NCBI GenBank assembly: GCA_947652605.1
Contig: OX393582.1
Span: 11,122,544-11,186,543 of the forward strand
Source of the DNA: Elmis aenea
Taxonomy: Eukaryota > Arthropoda > Insecta > Coleoptera > Elmidae
DNA: 64,000 bases
Direction: 5' to 3'
How positions within the stretch are numbered: the first letter of the stretch is position 1; each line of letters opens with the position of its first letter. The notes under the pieces are model-generated. The model worked only from the letters and a program-made list of their open reading frames with translations, was not told where the DNA came from and ran no database searches. The translations under genes were made by a program, and so were the position numbers. Of the stretch, positions 46,640 to 59,703 are shown piece after piece.

Positions 46640-46703
46640 TAAATTAAATGTATGGAGTTTTGCGGAGGGCGACTATGGTCGCCTGTCGTAGCGAAAGGGT
46701 TAA
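46640..46703 (-). repeat. Orphan piggyBac-like end
   Basis: On the minus strand TTAACCCTTTCGCTACGACA followed by a GGCGAC...GTCGCC palindrome. This looks like a piggyBac TIR with its TTAA, but no partner end was found. Confidence 0.5.
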
Positions 46704-48743
46704 AATACAAAACTACGGATCATTATTTTAAAATCTAAATTTTTAATTGATTGGATAGATTAAATAATTATTTTGGCAAATATTACTGAAAGCTCTATTT
46801 TATCTTGCTTAAATATAAAGTTCATCAATATGGCTAGACTACATTTGCCCAGTAAATAAGTTGAAGTAGGTACATAATATCAATCCGTCATATTTAAATT
46901 CGTAATAAAAAGTACGACTAATTTGTCTCCTTCATACGCATTTAAACCTTTTTATGGTGTCTTTCATTTATGGCGCTGTCAGATGTTATCTAAAGCTAAA
47001 ATAATGATATACGTCATCAAGTAACTCGCATTTTCAAGCCAAACGAGTAGCAAAAGAAACATTAAAAGATTACCACGCTTAATTGACACATTGTCAAACA
47101 AAAATATATTACTTGGCATACACTTTAATAATCCCAAAAAGTTTATTGAAAAATGTAACACTACCTACACAAAAAAAAAAGCAGAAAGGTACACTATGAA
47201 AATAAATGCATTAGAATTCATCCTAATTTAACTTACCAGTTTTTAAATATTTAAGATATAGTTTTTGAAACAAATAAAAAAAAAACTAATAATCGCTCGC
47301 AACTCAAAATTGGACACGCTGGACAATGGAGTCTTCATGTTTAAACGCAATTTAGTAAGAGCGGCGATGGCGTATCCTAACCAAAATTTCACAGCCTTAC
47401 CAGTAAAGTCTAATAAAAGTTTTAAGCGCTCGCAGTCCGCGAGATGTCGTTAGTCGGGAGAAAAAAAATAGGGAAACTTACTTATGGACTGGCCCTCGTA
47501 TTATATAAATTTTAAGTACAATACTCGCATCTAACCCGTATGTGAGATAATTACCAGCTATAAAATTTAATTTTAAATATTGGCCTATATCCAGATTTTT
47601 AAGTTAATATTTTTTATCTATAGTTTGTCCCATAACACTGCGATAACAATCTAAAATTATTACCAGTTTCGTGTAGTACTTCAGATGGCTAAATTTTGAT
47701 TTTACTACGTATTTGTTATCAAATAGAATTACTGCGAATGCATTTGCTCATACACGAAAAATCAATAAAATGTAACTACATATTTACTTAAAACATTTCG
47801 AAGTTGTATCTCACAACCAATATTGATTTGCAATCGATTCATTGCGTTATTATCTAAAGATGGTGTTATCTAGACTAGAATAAAAACTGCTTCTCATAAC
47901 CAATTATATTCCATTATCTCAGTATTTAAAGAAGTTTATATGACGAAATTACCTAGTAGCTGCTCTTTTCCGGTTCGCAAAATACGTTCTATTAATATGT
48001 TTCACGTTTTTCTCCTATAACCGATATATTTGTTATCGTTATTGGATGTTGAACATAAAGTAAACCACCCCGTGACATCCAGATTGGCAATAGGGGTTTG
48101 AAAGTTGAATGGAGTTTTCCAGTGAAGGGTTTTATTATGTTCGGCAGATGCCTTTTGGTGGTTTTATCACATCTCTCTTGCACATCTTATCCTGATATCC
48201 TGAAGTAAACGAGTGAAAATATATCAAAGCGCCAGTAGGCAGTATTTTTTATCTTAACGATAATACAAAGAGAAATCCTTCTTAACTTGTTAACACAAGA
48301 ATTTTTAGTTGTGATTTTAAGTTGCGTTTTGCAAGTGATGGGTAATGTGACACAATCTAAAATAAACATACATTTTATACGATGTTTAGGGCGTATTTTG
48401 CCGACAATTACACGTTTGTATTATTTTTAAGCTATTCTCAGTATTCAGCAGTTAAAATTTGAAAAAAGGATTGTATAATTTTTATTTTTTTTATGTGTAC
48501 TACTTTAATATTATTTAAGACCAAGTATTTGATCATTCATTAGAAATTCTTTTAAGAAAGGTCTGTTGCAAATTATTTTACCTTGTAAAAGAACGAACTA
48601 GAACTTCAAAGACATGTGTTTAAAGGACTTTCTAAATCAAATCTTATTTGCAGCATGTAGATACTATCAAATAGCTTACTCTAATACGTAATAAGTATTG
48701 ACCGGGACTTCCTTTATGAAGAATAAATGTACAAAGAATTCTT
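46704..48743. other. Segment without recognised gene
   Basis: AT-rich. Contains the possible signal-peptide exon of the Ig gene at 47026-47062 (-). The 62-codon plus frame at 47265-47453 matches nothing I recognise. Confidence 0.35.
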
Positions 48744-48747
48744 TTAA

Positions 48748-49403
48748 CCCTCCAGTACTAACATGATTTTTGTAACGCGAGTACTAACATCGGTCTGTGG
48801 GACCGAATTTATCCAAAGCTTATTTTACAAGTATTATTTAAATTATAAGTGTGCTTTATATTAAAAAAAAACCTTCGAAGCAAATTTGAATCTGGACTCT
48901 TTGAATTAAATGCTGCAAATGCGTTTGTGGCAGCTATGTTAAGTATACGATAAAAAATTACCATAGGCCACCTTCTCGTATTTCTAGCGCACTTATAGCC
49001 TGCGCATAGTTTGTCAACTATATCAACACCAGACTTTGTACATTGTACATCATAATAATTTGTGGTTTTCCCGTATTTTCATCAAGACTATCAAAATCGT
49101 AGGGTATTTATCGTTTGTTCATTTTTATTGTCCATACCACAGTTAGTTTGTTCTCCAACAAAGTTTTACATAATGGTAATAATAATCCAATCAGTAACAT
49201 CAATACTAACACGGGTCTGTGAGACCGAAATACGTAAAAAACTGGCAAAAATCGCTAAAAAACGCTTGCCACTGCGAGAGCTGGTCGATAAATAAATATA
49301 ATGAAGATAGCGACGAGCCCAACCCCCTCCTCACACGCGTTTTCTAGTTTCGGGGATAAAATTGGGGGGTCGGTCTGTGAGACCGCATGTTAGCACTGGA
49401 GGG
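48748..49403 (-). mobile_element. piggyBac-derived element, 656 bp
   Basis: TIRs CCCTCCAGTACTAACAT and (inverted) CCCTCCAGTGCTAACAT; TTAA at 48744-48747 and 49404-49407. Three CGGTCTGTGRGACCG-like palindromes (about 48792, 49213, 49371). Retains transposase coding on the minus strand. Confidence 0.92.
48861..49077 (-). pseudogene. piggyBac transposase C-terminal core fragment
   Basis: An open antisense frame of about 70 codons with TKSGVDIVDKLCAGYKCARN and TRRWPMVIFYRILNIA. This is the conserved piggyBac block that includes the last catalytic Asp and the RRWP motif. The first two catalytic Asp regions and the Cys-rich tail are deleted. Confidence 0.88.
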
Positions 49404-49407
49404 TTAA

Positions 49408-50569
49408 GTACATCACTAATTAGGAGAACTGAGCTTATTATAGTTATAAGTTTAGACGAGTATTTGAGGCAAGACTTATTATATCCTCTTTTTTGTCTAA
49501 ATTAAAGATATGCGTTATATACACCGTGTTTTAAAAAAAAACAGAATTTAGCCACTATACAACTTATTTCTAATTTAGGGGCAAAATATGTCTAGTTAAG
49601 TTTCTGTATACGACTAGTGAAACTAGCTTCAACATTTACCAGAATTAATCAAAAGTAGGCCTACCACGTCTCGTAAGAGGTAAAATTGTGTTGTCCCAAG
49701 ACCACCTACAAGACAGAATTTTGCTTCTACATTATGCGTTTCATAAGTTTTAAATTAAAAAATTGTGCCAGGTTAATATAGCTTAATAAGTATTTGAAAA
49801 CTGAACCAAACGAAAAGCGTTAAAAAATAATATTCAGTAGGCATTTTGTCACCACACTGACTATTTTAATGCATCGTTTTGTTTAATAACTTACTTTCGT
49901 AGGTGGGGCATTTCGTATTACTTTTACTATACTATTATAAAGCTATAATATTTTATACGTTCTTCGACAGTTACTGTTAGTGTCCGTAAAAAATGTAGTC
50001 CTTTAAAATTAAATTATGTTTTGCGTTGCCAGATTTTTACCACTCATACCTAATTTATATCGAAAAATGACCGCAGTACGATGTGATTAAACATATCACG
50101 CAATATACAAATCATACGATTTTATAAATATTGCAAATATTTTTGTGTTTTTAGTTTAAAATATGTTTTTGCTAAATATACCTCGACTGCATATTATTTT
50201 GACAACGAAGAATAAATACAGTTTGGTAAAGAATATTTACCGTTTTAAAAGCATCTCAATCAAGACATAAAATTTTAACGATATTTGCAATGCACTATTC
50301 TCAACTTACCATTACCTAGTTATATTGTTTAAATATAAATATTTAATTATAGTGTTAACTATCTCGATATCCATAAAATTGGTTTGCATATTGATAATTA
50401 TTTATAACTGATAGGGAATTGCAAATAATAAATTAATGTAGTGTCCAAATTTAAAGGAGTTGTACCAAATACATTTAACGATTTAGGTCTCTAGGGTTAC
50501 TTTTTGAATTTTAAAAACATTTTTGGGTTTTCTCAACTTAAAAAAACTACCATGATTTATGATATTTAT
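49408..50569. other. Intergenic segment without recognised feature
   Basis: AT-rich. No gene, RNA or bounded repeat seen. Confidence 0.35.
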
Positions 50570-50950
50570 ACAGGGTGGTCAACATAGAAGGGCCACTACT
50601 GGGATCTCGTAAACGGTAAGAGCTACAAAGAAGTTTAAATTAGACAAATTGTTCCATTTTCGGAGACCTATTCATTGATGCTTTAATGTTTTTAAAAATT
50701 TCCATGGCACGCTAGATAATCAACAAAAATCAAAATAGGCATTTTTTGTTAATCGTTAATAACTCGGTTATACTTGATGGTACAAAAATAGCTTTGGGGG
50801 AAAAGTTATAGATTTTTTTACGCACTATAAAATGAAAACATTCATTTGTTTTAATATTGTTTCAATTCTTAGATAAATTACAAACTTGCATTTTTTTAAA
50901 TGGAAACCCTAGTTGGCCATGACTTTATGAGAAAGAGTATTTTTTTAGCT
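50570..50950. repeat. Family A element, left part only
   Basis: Starts ACAGGGTGGTCAACATAGAA and follows family A for about 380 bases, then gives way to the 26.3-kb repeat family (inverted) to about 51060. The right arm is missing. Confidence 0.7.
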
Positions 50951-51060
50951 TTTCAAAAATATATAGTTTTATATGGCATAAGGATCTTGCTTATTATAAG
51001 AGATACAGGTTTGCTTAACTTAGAATAATTATTCCCAAGTATGAGAGAAACTACAATCAA

Positions 51061-52191
51061 TTTTTAAAAGTGCAAAATGTCTTGTACTTTAGAAGTTATA
51101 ACAAAAAGTTTGAAAAAGTTGAATTTTTTTTTACTCTCATATTTTTTTGTTTTAATCATAAGATCAATTTTATTAGTTCTTCTTCGAAGTCCTTTTGATC
51201 TGTTATATAACTTTCGTTTTAGATTTATTTTATCACTTATCACGTTTGAGATATTACCTCTAATTTAATTTTTTTATGGACCGTCAAGTTGGTTTTGGAA
51301 TGTGTTTTTTTTTGTGTATTTTTGGGTTTTTTTCCGTGCTTTTTTTGGTGCTTTTTTTCCTCTTTTTATTGAAACTTCATTAGTCATATCTATTTTTATA
51401 AACAACTCACAAACTAAAGAAAAATCGTATTTTACCAATCACTTAAGAAGCTAATAAACAAAAAATAACTAATTAAATGTCAAATGACAGTTACTATTTG
51501 TCTGCGGTGTCCTTTATTAGAATTTTATAGTGTATTGTTGTGTGATTCGATAGTTTTTGAAGCAATTTTATTACAATTATGGCTACATTCACAAATAATG
51601 AACAATTTTACATGTTGAGAAGTTAAATTTTTTGCCGTTAAAACTGGGTAGAAACAGCTAATTCTAATTCTTTATTGATTAGTACTTGCATCAAAACCAT
51701 TTATTCTCAATGAATTGTTTTCGGGAACGTACCGTTAAAACTTTATTCAACAACAGTAGACGAAATACTCTGACGTAGCTAATCTAAAAATATTTCAATA
51801 AACAAATACTTCAGTTCACATATGCTTTTAATACCTCCACAATTTACAAAGAACCTAAACGTGCTGTTTCTTGAATTTAAGTTTTCAATATTCACTGCTG
51901 CATTATCGTTAGCTAAATAATGCATCAGATCAATTTCCTGGATAAAATCAAATAATCGCATCGTTTATCTATTTGTTACCTGGCCATGGAGCTAATATAA
52001 TATTGACATACCTGTTTCAACGTTAAAACCAGTATTAGTTCAGTATAGATAAAACTTTTTATCGTTGAAAGGTGCGATCTACTAGCATTGGGATTTTGAT
52101 TAAGATAACAAATATTGGTCAATAAAACGAAAAGATGTATCTACTTTTTTAATAGTATTTCAAACAGCCAGTTAAACTTACTAAATTAAAA
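51061..52191. other. Upstream flank of the hydrolase gene
   Basis: AT-rich with T-runs. No promoter element can be defended. Confidence 0.35.
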
Positions 52192-55100
52192 ATGTGGGAA
52201 CTAATTGTTTCGTAAGTATTTAAAAGTTTGTTTTATTAATATAATAATACGCGTTTTTTTTTAGTGTGATTGCCGGCATAATTGTGTTTCTACTTTTTAC
52301 GTATTTCGTTATATTTCCTGTTGCATTTATGTGCAGCATTCGTTTTCAACGATTCCTATGTTTTATGAACTGTGAGTATTAAAAAATCTTTTTTAATAAT
52401 ACTAGCACTTTGGACAGAGAGTTATAATTCCTAAATAAAAAATATAATTTAAAAGCAAAAACATTTAAACAAATATTGAAAGCTGTCTTAATCTTTTGGG
52501 CAACGAAATAAACTAGATAGAATTTCAAGGAAGTCAGAGTCACATTTTTTCTATCATTTTTAATTTAAAAAACATAATTTCATACACCTAAGATGCAGGG
52601 CCAGCGTAAGGGTATCTGGTGCCCCCATACCTGAAAAAAATTGTGCGCCCCCCCTTATTCTCTAAATATGCGTTTGTGTCTTATTTGGTGGTGCATGTTC
52701 ATTTGCTATAATTTTACACAAAAAATTTAGGTTTTGCGGGAAGAATTAAGGAATAAAAAAGTAAATAAAAAGAATTATAAACTGCAACTTTTTATTCTCC
52801 AAAAAGTTCTGATAAAAAAAAGCAACAGGGCAATCTTTTAATAAAAAAAAAACATTTACCAAAAGTCATTCTACATTCGTCCAAATTGAGAAATAAAATG
52901 AAAACTTACTTTTACTATTTCCTTCAGGGGGTGTAACTACGAAAAAAATTTATACTAAAAACCTTATTATTCGATGTGATAGGAATTACCTCCAAAATTT
53001 TCGCAAAATTTATGAATCTCGTGCATGTCTATAAATATTATTTTTTTTTTAACCTGTTAAGATCCTCAGGATGTATATAATCAAACCATTGCTGGGGAAA
53101 CTAGAAGTGAATAAAAATATAGCTACGCCCAATTAATGGGATGTAATACACATTTCATACACCTAAAACTATGTTTTTTCAAGTTAAAACTCGAGGAAAC
53201 AAAAATGTTTCTGTTTTTATACTTGTTATACCAATTGAAGCACAAAAAGTTTACGTGCAAGTTCATTATTTCTCAGATATTACTTACAACTTAATGTCTT
53301 CTTACAATGATTGTTTTGTTTTATAGTTGACAATCCCAAGAACCCAGAATTTAATAATTTCGCTAAATATGACATGAAGGGTGTCAGGAACTTCTACATC
53401 GATGCAAATCCTGTTGAAAACGTGAAACTTGGCGCCTGGCATATTTTGCCGGAGAGTTTAATAGATGAGTCCGTAAACAATCCTAATTTTAGCTACGAAG
53501 ATTCTTTAGCCAACAGTGGTATCGATACGATTTTGCACTTCCATGGAGTTGCTGCCCATCGAATAACCAACATCCCTATGTTCAAAGTTATTAGAAAGTA
53601 CTGGCATATCGTTGCGTTTGATTACAGAGGTAAGTCTGAAACTTATTATTTTATTATATTAAAAATCATGGTAACTGACTGTAATCAGTTAAATGATAAA
53701 TAAACAAATCTGTCAAGTTTTAAAATTATTTTTATGATTTATTGTAAATATCCATCAATACAAGTTTACTTATCTTGTTCGTAAAAAGATCCTTTTTAGA
53801 ACAGTATTTAAAATAGTTTTAATCTCGGTTCTTTCATCAGCAAATAATTGATTTTGCTACTTAACTTATCTATGGTTAGAATAAATATCTTATAAAGCTT
53901 TTCTAGCTAAGGCATCACTACTTTAATATCTTAAAGCAGTGGTTTCCAACCTTTTTGTACCTCCGCCCCCCTTTTTTATGAAAAAATTTTTGCGCCCCCC
54001 TCCCTTTTCGTGACAATCTAATTTCATAAATACCATATACCCATATTCTGTATAAGTAAAGTTCTTTTTGTTTGTTTGTATTCAAAAATAGTATGTTGGT
54101 AATAGCTGCGCGCCCCCTTGCAATAGTCTCGCGCCCCCCTAGGGGGGCGCGCCCCACAGGTTGGAAACCACTGAACTTAAAGCATTCGCGGATTATTGTA
54201 TGATTCACTGGTTATTAGTTTTTTTTTTTTTTTTTTTTTAAATAAGTGTTTATAAAGATAATTCATAGTGCTTCAAGATCCATTTATGAATAATTACATT
54301 GATGGTTTTCTTAAAATCTTAGTAATATTCAAAACATTCATGATATAGTTATCACCACATACTAAATTAAAATTTTTAATTTGAAATCGTTAATGACCAG
54401 CAAAAAATTTAAAGTTTTGGACCCCTAATTGAGATTTTATAATTTATTGATATTTTCCAGGGCCTTTCAGAGTAAATGCGAGACCCAGAGCAAACAATAT
54501 TTTTGAGGCCCTTCAAAATTAAAAACTATGGAAAAATTGAAAAGATTAATGGTCGTACGATGATATATGTTATCAAACTATTATTTCAACTACAAAAACA
54601 TTATGTATATTTTCTAACAGATCAAGTTAAAAATTGGGGCTCTTTAAAATGTGGGGCCCGTAGCATTTGCCCCTCTTGCTCCTCAGTCAAAAAAATCAAG
54701 TTAGTTTTTTTTTCTGATTTTTTAAATTGCAATCAATGACTTTTGATTTTTTTAATGAAAATCAAATTTTGCCCAACCCTGTTTTGGACTAATTTTTGGG
54801 AAATATTTCCCATGCCAATGACATTTCATCTTTCAATTTGGATTTCGAATGATATTGCCTAAATTTCGCATAGATTCTCGGTACTAATACGCTCCAATAA
54901 TTTTCAATAATGTTTAAATCAGAGGATTTTTATTTTGAAAAGGAAACATCTGAATACATTTTACGCTCGTTAAACTTATTTGCAAATCCATACTCTCCCA
55001 GTTATTAATTTCCCAAAATTGTTTTAAAAGTTCGATGTTTCAGTACTAAAATTTCTTTAAGCAAAAGTTGAACCTTTTTTTGAAGCCAACATTTCTTCAC

Positions 55101-57195
55101 ACCATGCAGAAACCTCCACAGTTCTGATAATTTAATAAACTATTCTATTCCTTTCAAAAGACGTGTCAATATGGTTTTTTTAAAGCTAAATTTCTAATCG
55201 TCAATATACATTTTTCTACTTATCGAAACTCAAGTATATCGACTCTAAAAACGTTGTTTTTCTGAGACTGGTAAATCACGTAATGGTTTTTGCTTACATA
55301 CAGGTGCACGGTTTAACTTCTGCAAAAGTATATTTACAAAAAAAAATTAAAACTGTATGATTTAGTTGTAGTTAAATTAATATTGGTAGTAATTGATTAC
55401 ATATAATTAAATCATTCAAATAATGGCAAACCAATTTTTATTGTAATACAATATTTTTTAAGATTTTGCGGATTCAACTTCTGCTCCCTTATCTGAAAAA
55501 GCTGTTGTTGCTGAAGCAGTGAACGTATACAAATGGTTACGCCAAAATACCAAGTCTAGAGTATTCGTTTGGGGACACTCCATGGGCACAGCTTTGAGCA
55601 CCCACACAGTGGCCAAATTAAAATACGAAAATCTTGTTCCATCTGGCTTGATTCTGGAAGCGCCGTTCACAAGTATGAGAGAGGAACTTAAAGTTCACCC
55701 ACTCACCAAAGTAAGTTTGATAAAACAGACATGAAACAACCACAAACCCAAATGTTCATCAAGTTTTCATATTTTTGTTATGTTTAACTCCTAATTTTAG
55801 CCGTTGTCGTACACTTGTTGGTTTAAAGCTACCATGCTTGACACATTGGAGAAAAATGGATTTTGTTTCAAATCACGCGAAAATATATTACATGTCGATT
55901 GTCCCATTATGATAGTGCATGCAGAAGATGACAATGTACTACCCATCAAATTTGGACAAATGGTAATTATTTCTATCATGCAGTCTTTAGTGAAAAGCAG
56001 GGTTTAAGTTTTTTGTCTTGAAAAAAAAGGAACAGAAAGTTGATGACAATTAAAATAGATGATTTTTTGTTTGTAAAACTAAACTGTATTTTTGCATTGT
56101 TTTTATTTAGCTGGCTGATATTGCTGCGAATCAAAGAGACCCAACTTATCAGGGTAAAGTATTGTTCCATCAGTTACCTGCTCATTTTAAACATGGTCAT
56201 ATAGGAATATACAGCAATCCCAATTTGCCGAGTCACATAGAGTAAGTATAGCTACTATATTAACTTATTTAATATACTTAACAATAGTTATTGCGTTAAT
56301 TATGGCTCTTAAAGTTGTGCGAGACCCACAAGTCGTTTTCTACCGGACAGAACAAACAAATAACTGTTGAAAAATAATAGTAAAATATTTATCTGTAAAA
56401 TATTAAAGGGTCTATTCAAATACTTTTTTTTTAGACGCAACAAAAGAAATTAATGTCAGCTAAATATGTTTATTTTTATGTACGGTATTAAATCCTTAAA
56501 TCATAAACAGTATTGTGATAATTTTAATTAGAAAGTTTATTGTAGGCATTTCAACAAAATATTGCTCATTAAATATTAAAATAAACGAAAAGCTTTTATT
56601 AGCTCTTTAAATATTTTGTTGTTAAAAGTAAATAATTTTTTACTCTCTAATAACCATCAAACACAGCCATCAGTTTTAAAATTTTGTGTTATTAACAGTA
56701 TAATAAAACACGTAACTTTTTATTTGGTGCTATTAAATGTGCAAAATAATACATCGTTTGAGGGCGAATTAAAAATAAAAATGTACAAATGGATGTGCGG
56801 TTGACTTTTGTACGCTGTTTGTTAGCAAATTTTACGTTTTTTTTTAATGAACTATCAGATTTACTGATCTATACAAAAAATTTAACGTATCTATCTACAC
56901 ATTTTTTGCCTTTAATAAAATTAAATGTACCGTAGCTTTTACATATTTGGCCCAAAGGCATTTCCCATAGTTATTAGGCTAAAGGTGAACTGTTTAATAA
57001 TTTTGGTAATGTACTGTTTTATTTTGTTGTAGCTGTTAAAATTAAACAACATTTTGTATATAAAAAACTCGTTTTTAAAAATAAACATAGAAAACATAAG
57101 TAATCACATTTTCCTCTTTGGTCACTTAAAAAGTTCTTTTTTGTTTTAGTGAGTTCCTAGCTGTCTGTTTGGATTATGAACGAAACTCAGGATGA
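52192..57195 (+). CDS. Abhd12: ABHD12-like lysophospholipase/monoacylglycerol lipase, 7 exons, 338 aa
   Basis: Exons 52192-52211, 52265-52371, 53327-53629, 55463-55710, 55801-55962, 56111-56241, 57150-57195, all GT-AG and in phase (1017 nt with stop). Residues 7-30 form one hydrophobic membrane segment. GVRNFYID...LGAWHILPE is the ABHD12 entry to the hydrolase core; HFHG is the oxyanion strand; FDYRDFADS follows. Catalytic Ser183 sits in GHSMG, Asp270 in HAEDD and His310 in HGHIGIY, spaced as in human ABHD12. Family members are type II membrane serine hydrolases of the ER that cleave lyso-phosphatidylserine and monoacylglycerols. The protein is somewhat shorter than the human one because the N-terminal tail is brief; a further upstream exon cannot be excluded. 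One MITE (53937) and a possible MITE-like stretch (54460) lie in intron 3. Confidence 0.9.
52597..53030. repeat. Composite repeat in intron 2 of the hydrolase gene
   Basis: Starts CAGGGCCAGCGTAAGG, a hAT-like end. 52795-53030 is a degraded copy of the 36436-37348 foldback right arm. TTTCATACACCTAA occurs on both sides (about 52581 and 53155), a possible long flanking duplication. Confidence 0.5.
53937..54173. mobile_element. hAT MITE (CAGTGGTTTCCAACC ends), 237 bp
   Basis: Perfect 15-bp TIR CAGTGGTTTCCAACC with GCGCCCCCC blocks inside both ends. CTTAAAG lies on both sides but is offset by two bases on the right, so the 8-bp duplication is imperfect. In intron 3 of the hydrolase gene. Confidence 0.85.
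54460..54700. repeat. Possible MITE-like stretch
   Basis: CAGGGCCTTTCAGAGTAAAT at the left and GTGGGGCCCGTAGCATTTGC at the right look like degraded inverted ends of a hAT MITE. No target duplication verified. Confidence 0.35.
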
Positions 57196-57300
57196 TGCTG
57201 TAATGAATATTGAATTGAGTGTTAAGCTTCTTTACAAATTAACCTACCTTTTGACAAAATCAGTTTTTTTGTAACTTTTTATATGATTTTTAAGTTATCG

Positions 57301-57306
57301 AATAAA
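57301..57306 (+). other. Polyadenylation signal AATAAA of the hydrolase gene
   Basis: AATAAA 106 bases past the stop codon, followed by TG/T-rich sequence. Confidence 0.55.
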
Positions 57307-57680
57307 TACTAATTCATAATTGAATATTTTATTTAAAAGCAATCCTTTCTCATGGTATTAAAAAAAATGTACTAAACAAGTAAACAACTTAAATACTGTA
57401 AGGATCAATTTGTGTCGCAGGCAAATAGCTTTGTAACGCCTATTTCTATTATGCTTTTTGGCTGAAAACGATTGCTAGGTTTATAAATACCAAATATAAC
57501 TAAGTATAAATCCTTAATTCAGGTGAGGTTAAAGGTTGACAAAAGCTTGTTCTTCTATAAGTAGTGAAAATAAGTCAAAACAAATTGCTTCGTTAAAAAA
57601 AAACTTCTAACCGATCTGTAACCTGAATATCTATTACTTAACATAAAGCTTTAACCAACCTCAAATAAGTATATAACTAT

Positions 57681-58293
57681 ACAGGGTGTGTAAAAATTGG
57701 CGGAAGCGCTACACGTGGCGATGTTCATGGTAAAATTCTAAGTCGAAAATCTTAATACGAAAATGTTGTACCATGCTTGCTGTGTCTGCAAGAGGTCCTC
57801 AAAGTTTTGACATTTAGTCCTTTAATAAGCGTTATTTAATATTTTTTAATGAAAAATCTGCAATTTGGAATAAAAATAAATTTCGAATAGTATTTTTTCC
57901 TAGATATTGTGTTCTCCCTTTTAAAAATTGGTGTTGAAAAGATGCAAATCACTGATTTGAATGAAAATAATACATATTGCAACATTGTCATTAGCTGTCA
58001 TCTCTGTTTTTCTCGTAATTATTTCTAGTTTGTGTTTTACGATACCCAAAAGTTTGTAGCTATGTTTACGAACTGAAGGCTTTCAGTTCGAACAAAAATT
58101 TTAAAAATTGCTGATAAAAAAATGTCCAAACGCAAATCAATGTATGCAATGTTGCCAATTTTTTTTTTTCTTTAAATGTTTCCTGAGGCCATAGGAAGCA
58201 TGGTACAACATTTTTGTATCAAGATTTTCGACTTGGAATTTTACGAAGAACATCGTCACGTGTAGCGCTTCCGCCAATTTTTACACACCCTGT
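57681..58293. repeat. Foldback element, 613 bp
   Basis: Ends ACAGGGTGTGTAAAAATTGG and its inverse. The arms continue through GCGGAAGCGCTACACGTG and ATGGTACAACATTTT equivalents, with TA outside. Downstream of the hydrolase gene. Confidence 0.85.
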
Positions 58294-58344
58294 ATAAGTA
58301 GGTCAATATAGTTTATACAATATAATATAAATGAGTATTGGAAG

Positions 58345-58518
58345 CATGGGCGCCCACGGGGGAGGGTGAGCGGGGCACTTTCCACCCTCTGTAATTGAGT
58401 ACTCTGTTGCTGACCAAATGAAAGAGGGTCAAATTAAAAGTTGTTTAAAGCTTTATTTTAAGTCATTTCTCACGGCTGCAAGCTTTGCCCCCTGGATAAT
58501 TTTCTGAGGACGCCCATG
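58345..58518. mobile_element. Short MITE with CATGGGCG ends
   Basis: Ends CATGGGCGCCCACGGGGG and (inverted) CATGGGCGTCCTCAG, about 174 bp. No clear target duplication. Confidence 0.5.
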
Positions 58519-59703
58519 ATAGAAAGTTATTCGCCCAGGCATATAGTATTTGCTCGTACAAAAGCTATTTGTCTGAAATAACTATTTGCCTGCGACATGT
58601 GTACTGCGACATTCATTAGGAAAGTTAGCTAAATGTTTGTCAATTCTTTATCTTCAAGAATAAGCGAAAAACCAATGGTTACCTACCTTACTTAAAGCAG
58701 CTTGTGTACATTTTACATTGAACCTATGTGAAGAACTTCAAGGGCAATTTAAAAATAACCCTTAACACAACTGGCTCGTAAAAAAATAAATATTTCCTAA
58801 TGAATTTACAATATGGTTTAGATCTTGAAAAAGGATTTTTTTTTGTGCAAATGAACTCGAATACAAAATTACCGAACCTTGAAATTGTTTTTGATATAAA
58901 ATTTAGAAATTTTCGTTTAAAGAGTGTTATTGATTGAACTAAAACAAAAGCTAATTAACCATAAGTAGGATCCTATTGAATTAAATCAATGTTTCACTTA
59001 TTGCCTATAGCTCAATAAACAGTTCTGACTGGAAAATTTTTGTAAAGCTGTGTATTAATTTATTGTAATCAGTATTTGATAACTGTGGTCATACAACATA
59101 CATACTGTTATAAGGTTTTAACCAGAGCTACGATCTGTTTACAGAATTGTTCGTCTTAAAATGTTCAGTTGAAAGAATTTCTATCAAGAAGATAAACAAA
59201 AACGTTATTAAAATCGAAAGATTCAACTTTTTTCGTAAAATTATTATTTGTTAAACCTCTGTGATTTATGTTACTAAAAAATAGGTATTCAAAACTTTTA
59301 ATTATAGTGACTGTTTTTGCGATAACTTAAATTAGGGTTCTAAAAGGTTTACAGGACAAACTCATCATAAGGAATGTTTTGATAACTTTCCAGACTATTG
59401 TCCCGTGAGCATAATATTCACCGGCGGCTAATTTGTTAAAGCTAGTTGTCCACTACAAAAAAATCAGTTTAGAATATTGTTCCCTGTCTCCCTTAACGAT
59501 ATTTAATTGCATCATTGGGCTCCTAAGCCCCAAAAACCCCTTACTGGAGAAAGCGAATAGCGAATAGTTTGGAAAAAAAATTATTTTAAGGCACCCAAAA
59601 TTATTCTTGACAGGTATAACAATATTAATTGCAGAAAGGTGCGCTTTTTTATGTAATAATAAAGTTAATAAATCTTAAATAATACAATTCCAAAATACTC
59701 ATT
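58519..59703. other. Intergenic segment without recognised feature
   Basis: AT-rich. Nothing recognised. Confidence 0.35.

Noticed and set aside
47265..47453. 62-codon plus-strand frame ending in SARCR
   Set aside because: More balanced composition than neighbours, but no family motif, splice context or homologous repeat recognised.
54113..54160. CpG-island-like GCGCCCCCC cluster in the hydrolase intron
   Set aside because: Explained by the subterminal part of the hAT MITE at 53937-54173.
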